Below are positions 9,538 through 19,390 of a DNA stretch of 64,000 nt, in pieces. Made by a program: the position numbers and the translations under genes. The DNA lies in the NCBI GenBank assembly GCA_045046885.1, contig JASFYX010000018.1:1-64000 (forward strand), written 5' to 3'. How positions within the stretch are numbered: position 1 is the first letter of the stretch; each line of letters starts with the position of its first letter. The DNA is from CG1-02-35-72 sp045046885 (lineage in GTDB: Bacteria > Bacteroidota > Bacteroidia > Flavobacteriales > Flavobacteriaceae). The notes beneath the pieces were generated by a model. The model saw only the letters and a program-made list of their open reading frames with translations, was not told the origin of the DNA and ran no database searches.

Positions 9538-11874
9538 CTATTCTGTTTTAAGTGATTTTACAGGGTTTTGTTTTGCAGCATGCCAAGTAAACCAACTTGT
9601 AGCTAGCAAAGCAAATAATAGAATTATTATTCCCGCCAAGGCAAAAATCCACCAACTTAAAGTTGTTTTATAGGCAAAGCTTTCAAGCCACTTTTTTAGT
9701 GCATAATAGGCAATTGGCGAGGCTATAATAAATGCAAAAATTACTTGTTTTAAAAAGCCTAGGTTTAGCATCTTTACAATCTCAAAAATAGATGCTCCAT
9801 TTACTCTGCGAATACCAATTTCTTTAGTTCGTAAACGCGTTGTAAAAATTACCAATCCCAGTAAACCAATAATTGACAGCAGCATACTCCAAAGCGTTAC
9901 AATGCGGATAAAATTTGAAATCCGCTCTTCTTTTTGATATAACCTATTAAGGGTATCGTCTAAAAATTTAAAGTTAAAATCTTGAACAGGCTCAAATTTT
10001 CCCCAAATAGTTTTAATATAACTAATTGTTTGGGTAAGATTTTTAGGTTTAATTTTAAGCAACAAATTATATCTTCGTCCGTCGTAAAGCCAGAATACCA
10101 TAGGGGTAATACCCTCTTTTAGTGAAGCGAAATTAAAATTTTTGGCAATGCCTACAATCGACCCATCTTTTGAAAATCCATAAATCCTTTTTTCTAATGG
10201 TTTTTGCCAACCAAATTTTTCAACTGCTTTCTCGTTTAAAATAAACGTCCCTTTATCTACCTCCATATTTTTTGAAAAAGACCGTCCTTTTACAATCTTG
10301 ATATTAAAAAAATCGACAAAATGCTCATCAACAGGCCAACTGGTAAAATTAACTTGCTGACCATCAATCATGCGCCCCCAGCCCATCCCTACGCTACCGG
10401 GCACAAAATTAGAATAAGTGTATTCCGTAATATTTCGGTTTTTAATCAGTTCATCAGCAAAAGCCTTATAATGCTTGCGTATCTGGTTAGTTGTACGGAG
10501 ATAGATAATATTTTTTTTCTGAATTCCGATATCAAAATTATGCCAAAAACTAATTTGCTTAGCTATTCCGATAGATGAAATAATTAAAACAACAGCAAAA
10601 ACAAACTGTAAATCTAAAAGTACTGTTCTTACGCTTTTACCTTTATCTTTTAAATTTATTGCACCGTGAATAGATTGAGAGAGCGGCGTAGCATTGAGGT
10701 AAAATGCAGGATAAACGCCGGCAATAATTCCAAAAATTATTGCCATCGCAACAAAATAAAAGTAATATTGGGGACGATTGCCAAAACCCATACCGCTTAT
10801 TCCTAAATTATTTTGAAGAAAAGGGTACAAAAATCGGTGTGCAATAAACGAAAATGACATGACAAAAAGCGAAATAATAACGGCCTCGACAATAACTTGT
10901 GTAAAAACCGATTTTTTACTCGCTCCAAAAACCCTTTTCATGGAAAGTGATTTAGATTTTTGAAAAGATTGTGCCGTTGTTAAATTTATAAAATTTACCA
11001 TGCCCATAATGAACAAAACCAATGCTAAAACACTTAAAACATTTAGCACCTTTTTGTTAACGATATTAAAATTATTGTTGGATGAAAAATGCAAAGCCGA
11101 AAGCGGTTTAAGATGAAATAGCGTGTCTTTATCACGCTTTTTATCTTTGCCGGCAAAATAGTTTTCAAATTCGTCAATTGAATTTATTTTGCGTGTAAGC
11201 TCGGCTATGTTTGCTTGTTTGCTAACTTTACAAAAAACCTGAAAACTCCATTCGCTCCAACTATTTGTAAAACTATCAGGGGTTTGGCTTTGGGTGATAA
11301 ATGAACAGATATAACTAACGTGAAAAGAGGCGTTATCGGGTATGTTTTTCATAACGCCGGTAACGGTAAAACTATCTTTGTTTAACAAAACTTTTTTACC
11401 GATAGGGTTTTCTTTACCAAACAATTTTTTTGCAAGCTTTTCTGTTAAAACTATGGTGTAGGCATTGGTAAGTGCTTTTTCTTTTTCACCTAATATTAAA
11501 GGAAAGGTAAAAATATTAAACACCTGATTGTTGGCATACATACCACGTTGGTAAAAAGCAATTTTTTTAGACTTTAATTTATTAGTTGTTATGGCATTAC
11601 TGATAAACCAAAGCGGAGTAATATCCTCAATATTGGTTATATTTTTTTCGATTATCGGAGCTATTTTGGCAGGAACTGTACCATCATCTTTTCCAATATT
11701 TATTTTGTAAATATTATCGTAATTTTTATTAAAAGTATCGTAATTGTTTTCGTAAGAAATATATAAAACTAAGGTGATAATCCCTGTAAATGCAATCAAC
11801 AAACTCAAAACATTAAACACCAACGATATGGGATATTTAACAATACTTTTATATAATGATTTCATTTTAAACAT
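9538..11874 (-). CDS. FtsX/MacB-type ABC transporter permease (second of operon)
   Basis: A 778-residue permease with the same plan: N-terminal helix near 18-40, MacB-type periplasmic domain with the VTGVMKNIPDNASF motif, FtsX helices near 275-400 and again near 650-770, ending NPVKSLKTE. The ATG at 11874 (MFKMKSLYK) could be replaced by the second Met at codon 4. The gap to the downstream permease is 27 bases. It is paralogous to both flanking permeases, indicating tandem duplication within the operon. Confidence 0.85.
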   Translation of the reverse strand: MFKMKSLYKSIVKYPISLVFNVLSLLIAFTGIITLVLYISYENNYDTFNKNYDNIYKINIGKDDGTVPAKIAPIIEKNITNIEDITPLWFISNAITTNKLKSKKIAFYQRGMYANNQVFNIFTFPLILGEKEKALTNAYTIVLTEKLAKKLFGKENPIGKKVLLNKDSFTVTGVMKNIPDNASFHVSYICSFITQSQTPDSFTNSWSEWSFQVFCKVSKQANIAELTRKINSIDEFENYFAGKDKKRDKDTLFHLKPLSALHFSSNNNFNIVNKKVLNVLSVLALVLFIMGMVNFINLTTAQSFQKSKSLSMKRVFGASKKSVFTQVIVEAVIISLFVMSFSFIAHRFLYPFLQNNLGISGMGFGNRPQYYFYFVAMAIIFGIIAGVYPAFYLNATPLSQSIHGAINLKDKGKSVRTVLLDLQFVFAVVLIISSIGIAKQISFWHNFDIGIQKKNIIYLRTTNQIRKHYKAFADELIKNRNITEYTYSNFVPGSVGMGWGRMIDGQQVNFTSWPVDEHFVDFFNIKIVKGRSFSKNMEVDKGTFILNEKAVEKFGWQKPLEKRIYGFSKDGSIVGIAKNFNFASLKEGITPMVFWLYDGRRYNLLLKIKPKNLTQTISYIKTIWGKFEPVQDFNFKFLDDTLNRLYQKEERISNFIRIVTLWSMLLSIIGLLGLVIFTTRLRTKEIGIRRVNGASIFEIVKMLNLGFLKQVIFAFIIASPIAYYALKKWLESFAYKTTLSWWIFALAGIIILLFALLATSWFTWHAAKQNPVKSLKTE

Positions 11875-11901
11875 AATATCCTAATTATCAGTTTTATATT
11901 T

Positions 11902-14229
11902 TTATTCATATTGCAGTGCTTCCACCGGGTTTTTTCGAGCCGATTTAAAGGTTTGCAAACTAACAGTTAGCAAAGCAACACTTAAAACAACCATCCCGAC
12001 AAGGGCAAAAATCCACCAACTGAGTGCAATTTTATAAGCAAAATTCTCTAGCCATCTTTGCATAGCATAATAAGCTATAGGAGCTGCAATTACAAAAGCA
12101 ACGGCAACCCATTTTACAAAATCTTTATTCAGCATTTTTACTATTTCTAACACTGTAGCTCCGTTTACTTTACGAATACCTATTTCTTTGGTTTTTTGTT
12201 GGGTGTAAAAGATTGACATGGCAAAAATGCCCATTACCGAAATAGCAATTGACAAGAGTGCAAAATAACCAACAATAACGGCTGTACGTTTTTCGCCTGC
12301 GTACCATTTTTTAATAGTCTGATTAAAAAAACCGTAATCAAAAGGCAAGCCACCGGTAAAATTGCTGTAGGTTTTTCTGATTTTATCAACAATAGGAACA
12401 ATATTGTTACCTTCTATTTGTACTAAAATACTCCAAGGATAGATGTCCTTATCCAGCTGGCGGACAATAGCTGGTCCTACTTTTTCTCGTAACGAACGGT
12501 AATTAAAATCACTAATAATACCGAGTACCGGTAATGGCTTCTTATTAGAGCCATACATTACTGATTTAGGAAGCGAATCAAGCGCCATCTTTTTAACGGC
12601 TGCTCGGTTTAGCCAGACCCCTTTTTTTGAATAAGCTACCCCCGTTGGTATAATTTTCATTTGCATCATTGAAAAAAAGGCAGTATCAACAATAAAAACT
12701 TGAAAACTAACAGGCTTGTTATGATAGTTAAATGTGTAATTATTGCCACCATCAATAGGACTACCCTGAACGAATGACACTCTTTTTACGCCCGTAATAT
12801 TCATTATTTTATTTCTTAATCCGCTCTTTTGTGCAGGTTTTATATGATTCTGAAGCCAAAGAATGCTTTTTGTATTAAAGCCCGGATTTTTATTTTGCAT
12901 AAACAGAGTTTGTTTAGAAATAATGATAGCCGATATTAAAAGTATTATAACCACTGTGTACTGAAAACCAATCATTATCCTTGAATACAGACCCTTGCTT
13001 TTCCGTCTGAAACCACCTTTTATCACTTCTACGGCATTCAGTTTTGTTATAAGAGCAGCGGGGATGATTCCTGATAAAAACCCGATAAACCCGATAATTA
13101 ATAAAGCGATAATTAACATTCTTCCTTTAAATTCATAAGAAAGATTAAGCCTTGTATTAAGCAGATGGTTAAATGTTGGTTCTATTAAAAAACTGAACAA
13201 AACAGCCAGTGAGAAAGCTAGAAACACTAAAAGAATTGTTTCAGTAACATGCTGTACAATCAACTTGTTCCTTGAACTACCAAGCAGTTTTTTAATGGCA
13301 ATTTGTTTCACCCGTAAAGTAGACTGGGCAATGGTTAAATTTATATAGTTTATAACCGACAGTATGAGAATTAACAATACAATGGCTAGTAAAACAAAAA
13401 CAAGTGGTTTACTATTTTGCCTAATACCAGAACCAGTACTGGTGCTAAAATAGGTGTCTACTAGCGGTTCAAATATCACTTTTTTATTGATACCGTCTTT
13501 ATAAAGCCAAAAATCTTTTTTAAACAGTTTTAATACACTTGGGGCGATAGCGGGTAAATCTGTATGGAGTTTAGCAAGAAAAAATAGGCTAAAAGAGCAA
13601 TTGCCATAATTAGTCAAAATATCATCTGATCCCCAAATATCACCAATACCTCTAAAATTTATGATGGCATCGCTGTAATCAAAATTTGATGTTTTTGAAA
13701 TATCATCAACAATCCCGGTTACCGTAAAAGTGGCTTTCATATCTATAAAGACCTGTTTACCTATAGGCGATTCATTTCCAAATAGTTTCTTAGCCATCTT
13801 TTTTGATAATACAATGGAATGTCTTGTTTTTAAAACTGTGTTTTTATCACCTTTTAACAAGTGAAAAGTAAACATATTGAAGAAAGTAGAATCGGCCAAA
13901 AGATAATTAACCTTTAGCTTAATGCCTTTTTTATTGCTGATAATTCCGTTGTCATGGTAAATTCTGGTAAAGCTTTTAATTTCAGGATATTTACCATGTA
14001 ACCATTGGCCTATAGGCGGAGAAAAAGAGGACTCATCTTCATCGCTTGTCAGTCTAAAAATACGGTCTTTGTTTTTCTGCGATGCATTGATGCTTAACTC
14101 ATTTTTTATATAGAGACTCAGCACAATAACAAAAGTTAACGACGCTGCAAATCCAAAGATGGTAATAAACGTATATAACTTGTTCTTAGCCAAATGAGTC
14201 ACAAAGGATTTTAAATTTTTCCTCCACAT
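11902..14229 (-). CDS. FtsX/MacB-type ABC transporter permease (first of operon)
   Basis: The open frame extends to a TTG at 14247, but the ATG at 14229 (MWRKNLKSF) fits this family's amphipathic N-terminus better, giving 775 residues. Domain order matches the next two genes: N-terminal helix, MacB periplasmic domain with VTGIVDDISKTSNF, FtsX block near 280-400, second periplasmic domain, and final FtsX block ending NPVEALQYE. It lies 32 bases after its ATPase, with which it probably forms the transporter. Confidence 0.85.
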   Translation of the reverse strand: MWRKNLKSFVTHLAKNKLYTFITIFGFAASLTFVIVLSLYIKNELSINASQKNKDRIFRLTSDEDESSFSPPIGQWLHGKYPEIKSFTRIYHDNGIISNKKGIKLKVNYLLADSTFFNMFTFHLLKGDKNTVLKTRHSIVLSKKMAKKLFGNESPIGKQVFIDMKATFTVTGIVDDISKTSNFDYSDAIINFRGIGDIWGSDDILTNYGNCSFSLFFLAKLHTDLPAIAPSVLKLFKKDFWLYKDGINKKVIFEPLVDTYFSTSTGSGIRQNSKPLVFVLLAIVLLILILSVINYINLTIAQSTLRVKQIAIKKLLGSSRNKLIVQHVTETILLVFLAFSLAVLFSFLIEPTFNHLLNTRLNLSYEFKGRMLIIALLIIGFIGFLSGIIPAALITKLNAVEVIKGGFRRKSKGLYSRIMIGFQYTVVIILLISAIIISKQTLFMQNKNPGFNTKSILWLQNHIKPAQKSGLRNKIMNITGVKRVSFVQGSPIDGGNNYTFNYHNKPVSFQVFIVDTAFFSMMQMKIIPTGVAYSKKGVWLNRAAVKKMALDSLPKSVMYGSNKKPLPVLGIISDFNYRSLREKVGPAIVRQLDKDIYPWSILVQIEGNNIVPIVDKIRKTYSNFTGGLPFDYGFFNQTIKKWYAGEKRTAVIVGYFALLSIAISVMGIFAMSIFYTQQKTKEIGIRKVNGATVLEIVKMLNKDFVKWVAVAFVIAAPIAYYAMQRWLENFAYKIALSWWIFALVGMVVLSVALLTVSLQTFKSARKNPVEALQYE

Positions 14230-14261
14230 ATTTTTAGATTTTACCAAATTTATTAAGTGGA

Positions 14262-14942
14262 CTAATTTGGATTTGTCTTTTCCATAATAACTTCGCCATC
14301 CAGTAAATTAATGGTACGGTGCGCATAAGCAGCATCGCGCTCGGAGTGGGTTGCCATAATAATGGTAGCACCTTCTTGGTTTAATTCTGATAATAAATTC
14401 ATAACCTCAATACCGTTTTTTGAATCGAGGTTTCCAGTAGGCTCATCGGCAAGAATTAATTTAGGATTCGCCACTACGGCTCTGGCAATGGCCACCCGTT
14501 GTTGTTGTCCGCCTGAAAGTTGTTGTGGAAAATGTTTTGTACGATGACCTATATGCATACGTTGTAAAACTTCTTCTACACGTCTTTTACGTTCAGAAAC
14601 TTTCATCCTAAGATAAAATAAAGGCAATTCTACATTGTCATAAACATTTAATTCGTCAATAAGATTAAAGCTCTGAAAGACAAAGCCAATACGCCCTTTT
14701 CGTAGGTTAGTGCGATTTTTTTCTTTAAGTCCTGCAACTTGAGTATCATTAAACAAATAGCTGCCTTTAGTGGGATTATCCAACAAACCTATAATGCTGA
14801 GTAGTGTTGATTTACCACAACCCGAAGGCCCCATAATGGCCACAAACTCGCCTTTTTTTACTTCAAAATTCACACCGTTTAGAGCGTATGTTTCAATCTC
14901 TTCGGTACGAAACACTTTTACTAAGTTCTCTATTTTAATCAT
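14262..14942 (-). CDS. LolD/MacB-type ABC transporter ATPase
   Basis: Cytoplasmic ATPase of 226 residues. Walker A GPSGCGKST is near residue 38, the Q-loop in VFQSFNLIDELNVYDNVELPL, the signature LSGGQQQRVAIARA near 141, Walker B LILADEPTGNLD near 160 and the H-switch ATHS near 198. The LDNPTKGSY and NVELPL features are typical of the LolD/MacB subfamily that pairs with FtsX permeases. It lies between the HlyD adaptor and the first permease, so an export complex similar to MacAB is inferred. Confidence 0.9.
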   Translation of the reverse strand: MIKIENLVKVFRTEEIETYALNGVNFEVKKGEFVAIMGPSGCGKSTLLSIIGLLDNPTKGSYLFNDTQVAGLKEKNRTNLRKGRIGFVFQSFNLIDELNVYDNVELPLFYLRMKVSERKRRVEEVLQRMHIGHRTKHFPQQLSGGQQQRVAIARAVVANPKLILADEPTGNLDSKNGIEVMNLLSELNQEGATIIMATHSERDAAYAHRTINLLDGEVIMEKTNPN

Positions 14943-14969
14943 AAATTATATTGTTTAAATGTTATAAAT

Positions 14970-16220
14970 TTATTTAAAATCCAATCTGTCACTATTACCA
15001 AAATTATCATAATCCGATACAACTACCCTTTCATTTGGTTTAAGACCTTTAAGTAATTCGTAATATTTCGGATTTTGACGCCCTATTTTTATATTGCGCT
15101 TTTCTGCCATTTTTCCATCTTTTGAAACCACAAAAATCCATTGCCCTCCGGTATTCTGAAAAAAACCACCCCTTGGCAACAAAAGTGCTTTTACAGGATT
15201 TCCTAATTGCAAGCGGATATAATAGGTTTGTCCGGTACGCATATTCTGGGGTATTTTGCCGTCAAAAACCATTTGCACTTCAAAACGACCGTTGCGTACG
15301 CCCGGCAATATTTTTCTGATGCGCAGCTTAAACTCTTTTCCGTTGCGGTCTAAAATAGCCATGAGACCCACACGGACTTTATCAATATAATGCTCGTCAA
15401 TTTGTGCCACTACTTTATAGGAAGTAAGAATATCTATTTGCCCAATCCTGCCGCCTTTAGGAATAGATTGCCCCACCTCTGCATCCAACATGGTAAGCTG
15501 CCCGTCTCTAGGTGCTTTTATATTGAGACTTTCTTGCCTTTGGCGTACCAATTTTAAATTCAACGCCATATTGTGTAGGTTATTTTTCATCTGTTGTACC
15601 TGTATGGATCGATAAATGGAGTCCTGCTTTTGGCGTTCAAGATATAGCGCATAACTCTGTTGGGCATTTTCATAGCTTTCTTTCGATTTTAAAAAATCAT
15701 TTCTCGAAATAAAACCCTTTTTATAGAAACGTTTGTTCTGATTGTAAATTCTTTTTTTGCTTATCAAAGCAAATTTAAGGTTTAAAAGGCCTTGTTTTAT
15801 CTGCAATTTTTCTTGTTCCATCCTAACCCGAGTATCGCGAAGAAAATTACTGTTTTTAGCGAGCTCGGCTTCGCTGTTTAAGATACTCAGTCTCAAATCG
15901 GGATTGCTCAATTGCAAGATTACATCCCCTTTTTTAACCAAGGCCCCCTCTTCTATAATCTTTTTTTCTACACGTCCGCCCTCTTGTGCGTCAAGGTATA
16001 TGGTAGCAATGGGAGCAACCGTACCCGTAACCGAAATGTAATCGTAAAAAACACCTTCTTTTACCGTGTCAATAGTCAGCTTATCTGCCGCTACACGATA
16101 AACCGACATATTACCCGAAAAAAATGCTTTGTAAACAAGCAGTATAAAAAAGATTGAGCCTAAACCGATATAAATATGCTTTTTTCTAAATTTCGTCTTC
16201 CGCTCTATCGGTACATCCAT
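14970..16220 (-). CDS. HlyD/MacA-type periplasmic adaptor
   Basis: Membrane-fusion protein expected to link the FtsX/MacB permeases to a TolC-like channel. The open frame reaches a TTG at 16247, but the ATG at 16220 (MDVPIERKTKF) is preferred: it matches the family start and leaves room for a sigma-54-like promoter at 16254-16268. It has one N-terminal membrane helix (about 16-35), a biotinyl-lipoyl half GGRVEKKIIEEGALVKKGDVIL, a long coiled coil (about 100-215), the second half NIKAPRDGQL, and beta-barrel/membrane-proximal domains. First gene of the operon. Confidence 0.88.
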   Translation of the reverse strand: MDVPIERKTKFRKKHIYIGLGSIFFILLVYKAFFSGNMSVYRVAADKLTIDTVKEGVFYDYISVTGTVAPIATIYLDAQEGGRVEKKIIEEGALVKKGDVILQLSNPDLRLSILNSEAELAKNSNFLRDTRVRMEQEKLQIKQGLLNLKFALISKKRIYNQNKRFYKKGFISRNDFLKSKESYENAQQSYALYLERQKQDSIYRSIQVQQMKNNLHNMALNLKLVRQRQESLNIKAPRDGQLTMLDAEVGQSIPKGGRIGQIDILTSYKVVAQIDEHYIDKVRVGLMAILDRNGKEFKLRIRKILPGVRNGRFEVQMVFDGKIPQNMRTGQTYYIRLQLGNPVKALLLPRGGFFQNTGGQWIFVVSKDGKMAEKRNIKIGRQNPKYYELLKGLKPNERVVVSDYDNFGNSDRLDFK

Positions 16221-16253
16221 AATAAAAAATTCATTTTTTTTAGACAAGAAATA

Positions 16254-16268
16254 ACCAATACTATGCCA
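16254..16268 (-). promoter_or_regulatory. Possible sigma-54 (-24/-12) promoter of the efflux operon
   Basis: TGGCATAGTATTGGT reads toward the adaptor gene. It keeps the GG at -25/-24 and one G of the -12 GC when compared with TGGCAC-N5-TTGC, and puts the start site about 22 bases before the ATG at 16220. The match is imperfect; it gains weight from the adjacent gene for a sigma-54 activator and from an upstream palindrome at 16332-16350. Confidence 0.4.
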
Positions 16269-16331
16269 TAAAACATAAATAACTATATACCTGTGCTATA
16301 CACGATAATAGAGCTATTAAAACTAAAAAAA

Positions 16332-16350
16332 GTGTAAAATATTTTTACAC
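16332..16350. promoter_or_regulatory. Candidate enhancer (UAS) palindrome in divergent region
   Basis: Perfect inverted repeat GTGTAAAA - TAT - TTTTACAC, followed at once by a further half-site GTGTTAG (16353-16359). Its centre is about 74 bases upstream of the possible -24 element of the efflux operon and 71 bases before the regulator start. Both are normal distances for a NtrC-type activator site. Confidence 0.55.
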
Positions 16351-16411
16351 CATGTGTTAGTTTTATTTACAGTTAACTACCTTCGCCATAAGAAATTTTT
16401 AAACCTTAAAA

Positions 16412-17773
16412 ATGAAAAGCAAAATTCTTATTGTTGATAATAGCAAGAGTGTTTTAACAGCTCTTGATATGTTATTGCAATCTGAATTCGACAGTGTTTT
16501 AACACTTAGCAACCCAAACACACTGCTATCGGCATTATACAAAAATCCCATTGATGTTGTTTTACTGGATATGAATTTTACCGCAGGTATGAATTCCGGA
16601 AACGAAGGACTTTATTGGCTTAGGCAGATACTAAAATACGATGCGTCTATCAGCGTGGTGATGATTACCGCTTATGGTGCTATTGAATTGGCGGTAAAAG
16701 CGGTAAAAGAAGGTGCTTTTGATTTTATCTTAAAACCTTGGGACAACAACAAGCTAATAACTACCCTAAAAGCAGCGTTAAAACTTAGAAAAAGTAAACA
16801 GGAAACCGACAAATTACGCAAAACGAATAGCGGTTTAAAACAAGAATTAAACCCCGCTACACAAAAAATTATAGGACAATCGCGCGTTATGAAAAACGTT
16901 ATGGAGATAGTAAAAAAGGTGGCGGTTACCGATGCTAATATTTTTATTACAGGCGAAAATGGTACAGGCAAAGAGCTTATTGCACGCGAAATTCACCGGT
17001 ATTCAAAAAGAAATAACGAACTTATGGTGAGTGTTGATATGGGAGCTGTTAGCGAAACGCTTTTTGAAAGTGAGCTTTTTGGTCATAAAAAAGGTGCGTT
17101 TACAGATGCCCACGAAGATCGTATAGGAAAAATTGAATTGGCAAATAAAGGCTCGCTTTTTCTCGATGAAATTGGGAATTTATCACTGCCACTTCAAGCC
17201 AAACTTTTGGCAGTTTTACAAAATAGGATTATTAACCGTTTGGGCAGCAACACACCTATACCAGTTAACATGCGTCTTATTTCGGCTACCAACCGCGATT
17301 TAAAAACGATGATAGCACAAAATCTTTTCCGTCAAGATTTGCTCTATCGCATTAACACCATTACCATAGAATTGCCTCCTTTGCGGGAGCGCGAAAATGA
17401 CGTCCTCCTTTTAGCCGATTTTTATTTAGACCGATACAGAAAAAAATATGAAAAACCCGGACTTAAAATCGGCGCAAGAGCCAAACAAAAACTCTTAAAA
17501 TACCGTTGGCCTGGAAATGTAAGAGAGTTACAGCACGCCATTGAAAAAGCGGTTATCCTCTCAGAGGATAAAATACTTTACGAAGATAGTTTTACGGTAA
17601 ATAACAACTTACAAGATATGGCTAACTTTCCCTTTCAAACCATTGAAGAGATGGAATGCGATATGATTAAAACCTGTATTTTAAAAGAAAAAGGAAATAT
17701 GAGTTCCGTCGCTAAAAAACTGGGAATTACAAGACAAACACTTTATAATAAATTAAAGAAATATGAAATATAA
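16412..17773 (+). CDS. NtrC-family sigma-54-dependent response regulator
   Basis: Transcription activator of 453 residues. The receiver domain has its phospho-acceptor Asp at 53 (VVLLDMNF). The AAA+ domain has Walker A GENGTGKE at 181-188 and the sigma-54 contact loop at 228-233, which reads GAFTDA rather than the canonical GAFTGA. A Fis-type helix-turn-helix lies at the C-terminus (SVAKKLGITRQTLYNKLKK). It is followed 76 bases later by its presumed sensor kinase and is divergent from the efflux operon it probably controls. Confidence 0.9.
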   Translation: MKSKILIVDNSKSVLTALDMLLQSEFDSVLTLSNPNTLLSALYKNPIDVVLLDMNFTAGMNSGNEGLYWLRQILKYDASISVVMITAYGAIELAVKAVKEGAFDFILKPWDNNKLITTLKAALKLRKSKQETDKLRKTNSGLKQELNPATQKIIGQSRVMKNVMEIVKKVAVTDANIFITGENGTGKELIAREIHRYSKRNNELMVSVDMGAVSETLFESELFGHKKGAFTDAHEDRIGKIELANKGSLFLDEIGNLSLPLQAKLLAVLQNRIINRLGSNTPIPVNMRLISATNRDLKTMIAQNLFRQDLLYRINTITIELPPLRERENDVLLLADFYLDRYRKKYEKPGLKIGARAKQKLLKYRWPGNVRELQHAIEKAVILSEDKILYEDSFTVNNNLQDMANFPFQTIEEMECDMIKTCILKEKGNMSSVAKKLGITRQTLYNKLKKYEI

Positions 17774-17849
17774 ATGAGTCAAAAAAATATCATAAAATCA
17801 TTTTGTGTACTCAGCCTGTTTCATTTTTTGTGTTGTTTATATTTAAATT

Positions 17850-19205
17850 ATGACCTATAAACATTTTTATCGCACAATTTTACTCAAATTGGTCATCATT
17901 ATAGCCCTTGCGGGGATTACTACATTTATGTTTTTTGAAAAGCAAAACTATCCGTTAAGTGTTATTTTTGTGTTATTGTTGATAGGAGCCGTGGTTAACA
18001 TTATCCGTTATTTTAATCATTTAAACAAGTGGATGTCCTTATTTTTACTCGGTATTGAAAATGAAGATACAACGCTTAAAATTCCTTCAAAATCAGGAAA
18101 TAAAACCATTGATGAAGTTTACAAAGGAATGAATCGGCTCAACGAACTCTTTAGGCAAACCAAAACAGAAATCAATACGCGCGAACAATATTTTCGCTTA
18201 GTTATAAACCAATCTACCACCGGTCTTTTTTCGGTAAACGAAAGTGGCAGAGTCATAAACATTAATCCCGAAGCTACAAAACTTGTCAATCTTAACGAAT
18301 ACCATCATATTAACACCTTAAAGGCTGTTGATAAAGCGTTGCCCGATTTTATTATGCAGTTTGATTTACACCCCCATCGGTCTTCTGCTATTTTCGAAAA
18401 TCAATACGGGCAGAAACTTATGTTTAAATTATCGCAAATAACCATAAAAAATAAAAAAATAAAACTGGTTGCCGTAAGCGATATTACCAAAGAATTGGAT
18501 AATCGTGAAATAGATGCTTGGGTAAAACTGGCGCGTACTTTATCGCATGAAATTATGAATAATATTGCACCTATAACCTCGTTATCGCAGGTTATTTTAG
18601 GCTATTTTTTTAAAAATAAAAAAACCATAGCTGTTGATGATATTAAACCGATAACGATTACCAACACCGTAAAAGGACTCAAGGTAATTGAAGAACGCGG
18701 TCTCGGCCTGATGAATTTTGTAGAAAACTACCGAAAATTTACCAAACTTCCGGAGCCTCATTTAAAGGAAGTCAACCTTTCTGAACTCATTGAAAATAAC
18801 CTGTTAATAGCAAGTGCTTTCGCAGGGTTTAATAAGATAACAGTAAAGAAATCAATCCCCAAAAATTTTCTTTTTGTTACAGATGCTACCCTACAATCGC
18901 AGGTAATTATAAATATGTTAAAAAATGCAACGGAAGCCCTTTTGTCTAAAGACACCCCTAATCCAACCCTATTAATAAATCTTTGGGAAGAAGAAAATTT
19001 TGTTAAAATAGAAATCGCCAACAACGGCCCTAAAGTGCCTCCCGAGCTAAAAGAGCAAATATTTGTTCCTTTTTACACCACTAAAGAAGGCGGTTCGGGC
19101 ATTGGTTTGAGCCTAAGTAAACAAATTATGTTAACGATGGGGGGCGATATTTTTCTGAATCCCAAAAACGAACAATGGACCTCTTTTATCATTGTTTTAC
19201 ATTAG
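17850..19205 (+). CDS. Membrane sensor histidine kinase
   Basis: Probable partner of the preceding response regulator. Its 451 residues contain two membrane helices near 10-30 and 34-52, a linker, a PAS-like region near 115-200 (STTGLFSVNESGRVININPEA), an H-box LARTLSHEIMNNIAP near 232 with the phospho-acceptor His, and an HATPase domain with N-box NMLKNATEAL near 355 and G-box EGGSGIGLSLSKQIM near 408. This NtrB/NtrY-like layout is commonly paired with sigma-54 activators. Confidence 0.88.
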   Translation: MTYKHFYRTILLKLVIIIALAGITTFMFFEKQNYPLSVIFVLLLIGAVVNIIRYFNHLNKWMSLFLLGIENEDTTLKIPSKSGNKTIDEVYKGMNRLNELFRQTKTEINTREQYFRLVINQSTTGLFSVNESGRVININPEATKLVNLNEYHHINTLKAVDKALPDFIMQFDLHPHRSSAIFENQYGQKLMFKLSQITIKNKKIKLVAVSDITKELDNREIDAWVKLARTLSHEIMNNIAPITSLSQVILGYFFKNKKTIAVDDIKPITITNTVKGLKVIEERGLGLMNFVENYRKFTKLPEPHLKEVNLSELIENNLLIASAFAGFNKITVKKSIPKNFLFVTDATLQSQVIINMLKNATEALLSKDTPNPTLLINLWEEENFVKIEIANNGPKVPPELKEQIFVPFYTTKEGGSGIGLSLSKQIMLTMGGDIFLNPKNEQWTSFIIVLH

Positions 19206-19214
19206 TGTCCGACT

Positions 19215-19258
19215 AAAGACATAAGACCGCTTCGCTATAAGAACAAAGAATCAAGACT
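19215..19258. repeat. Dispersed repeat PR4, copy 1
   Basis: AAAGAC-TAAGACCGCTTCGCT followed by an AGAA...AATCAAGACT block. A second copy with the same order lies at 52788-52829, between two metabolic genes. It lies at the left border of the hip accessory patch. Confidence 0.55.
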
Positions 19259-19352
19259 GTGTTGTAAATAATTGATGATATTTTAGTTAAAATTTATAAA
19301 ACGCAATAATATTTGTTTTAAACAAATCCAAACCGTATAAATAATTTGGAGT

Positions 19353-19381
19353 TTACGTTGAGATAAACTACCTCAACGTAA
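19353..19381 (-). terminator. Hairpin downstream of hipT
   Basis: A perfect 10-base stem (TTACGTTGAG with CTCAACGTAA) and a 9-base loop, 10 bases beyond the hipT stop. It has no clear T-tract, so it may terminate or stabilise the hip transcript rather than be a classical intrinsic terminator. Confidence 0.5.
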
Positions 19382-19390
19382 GCAAACATC

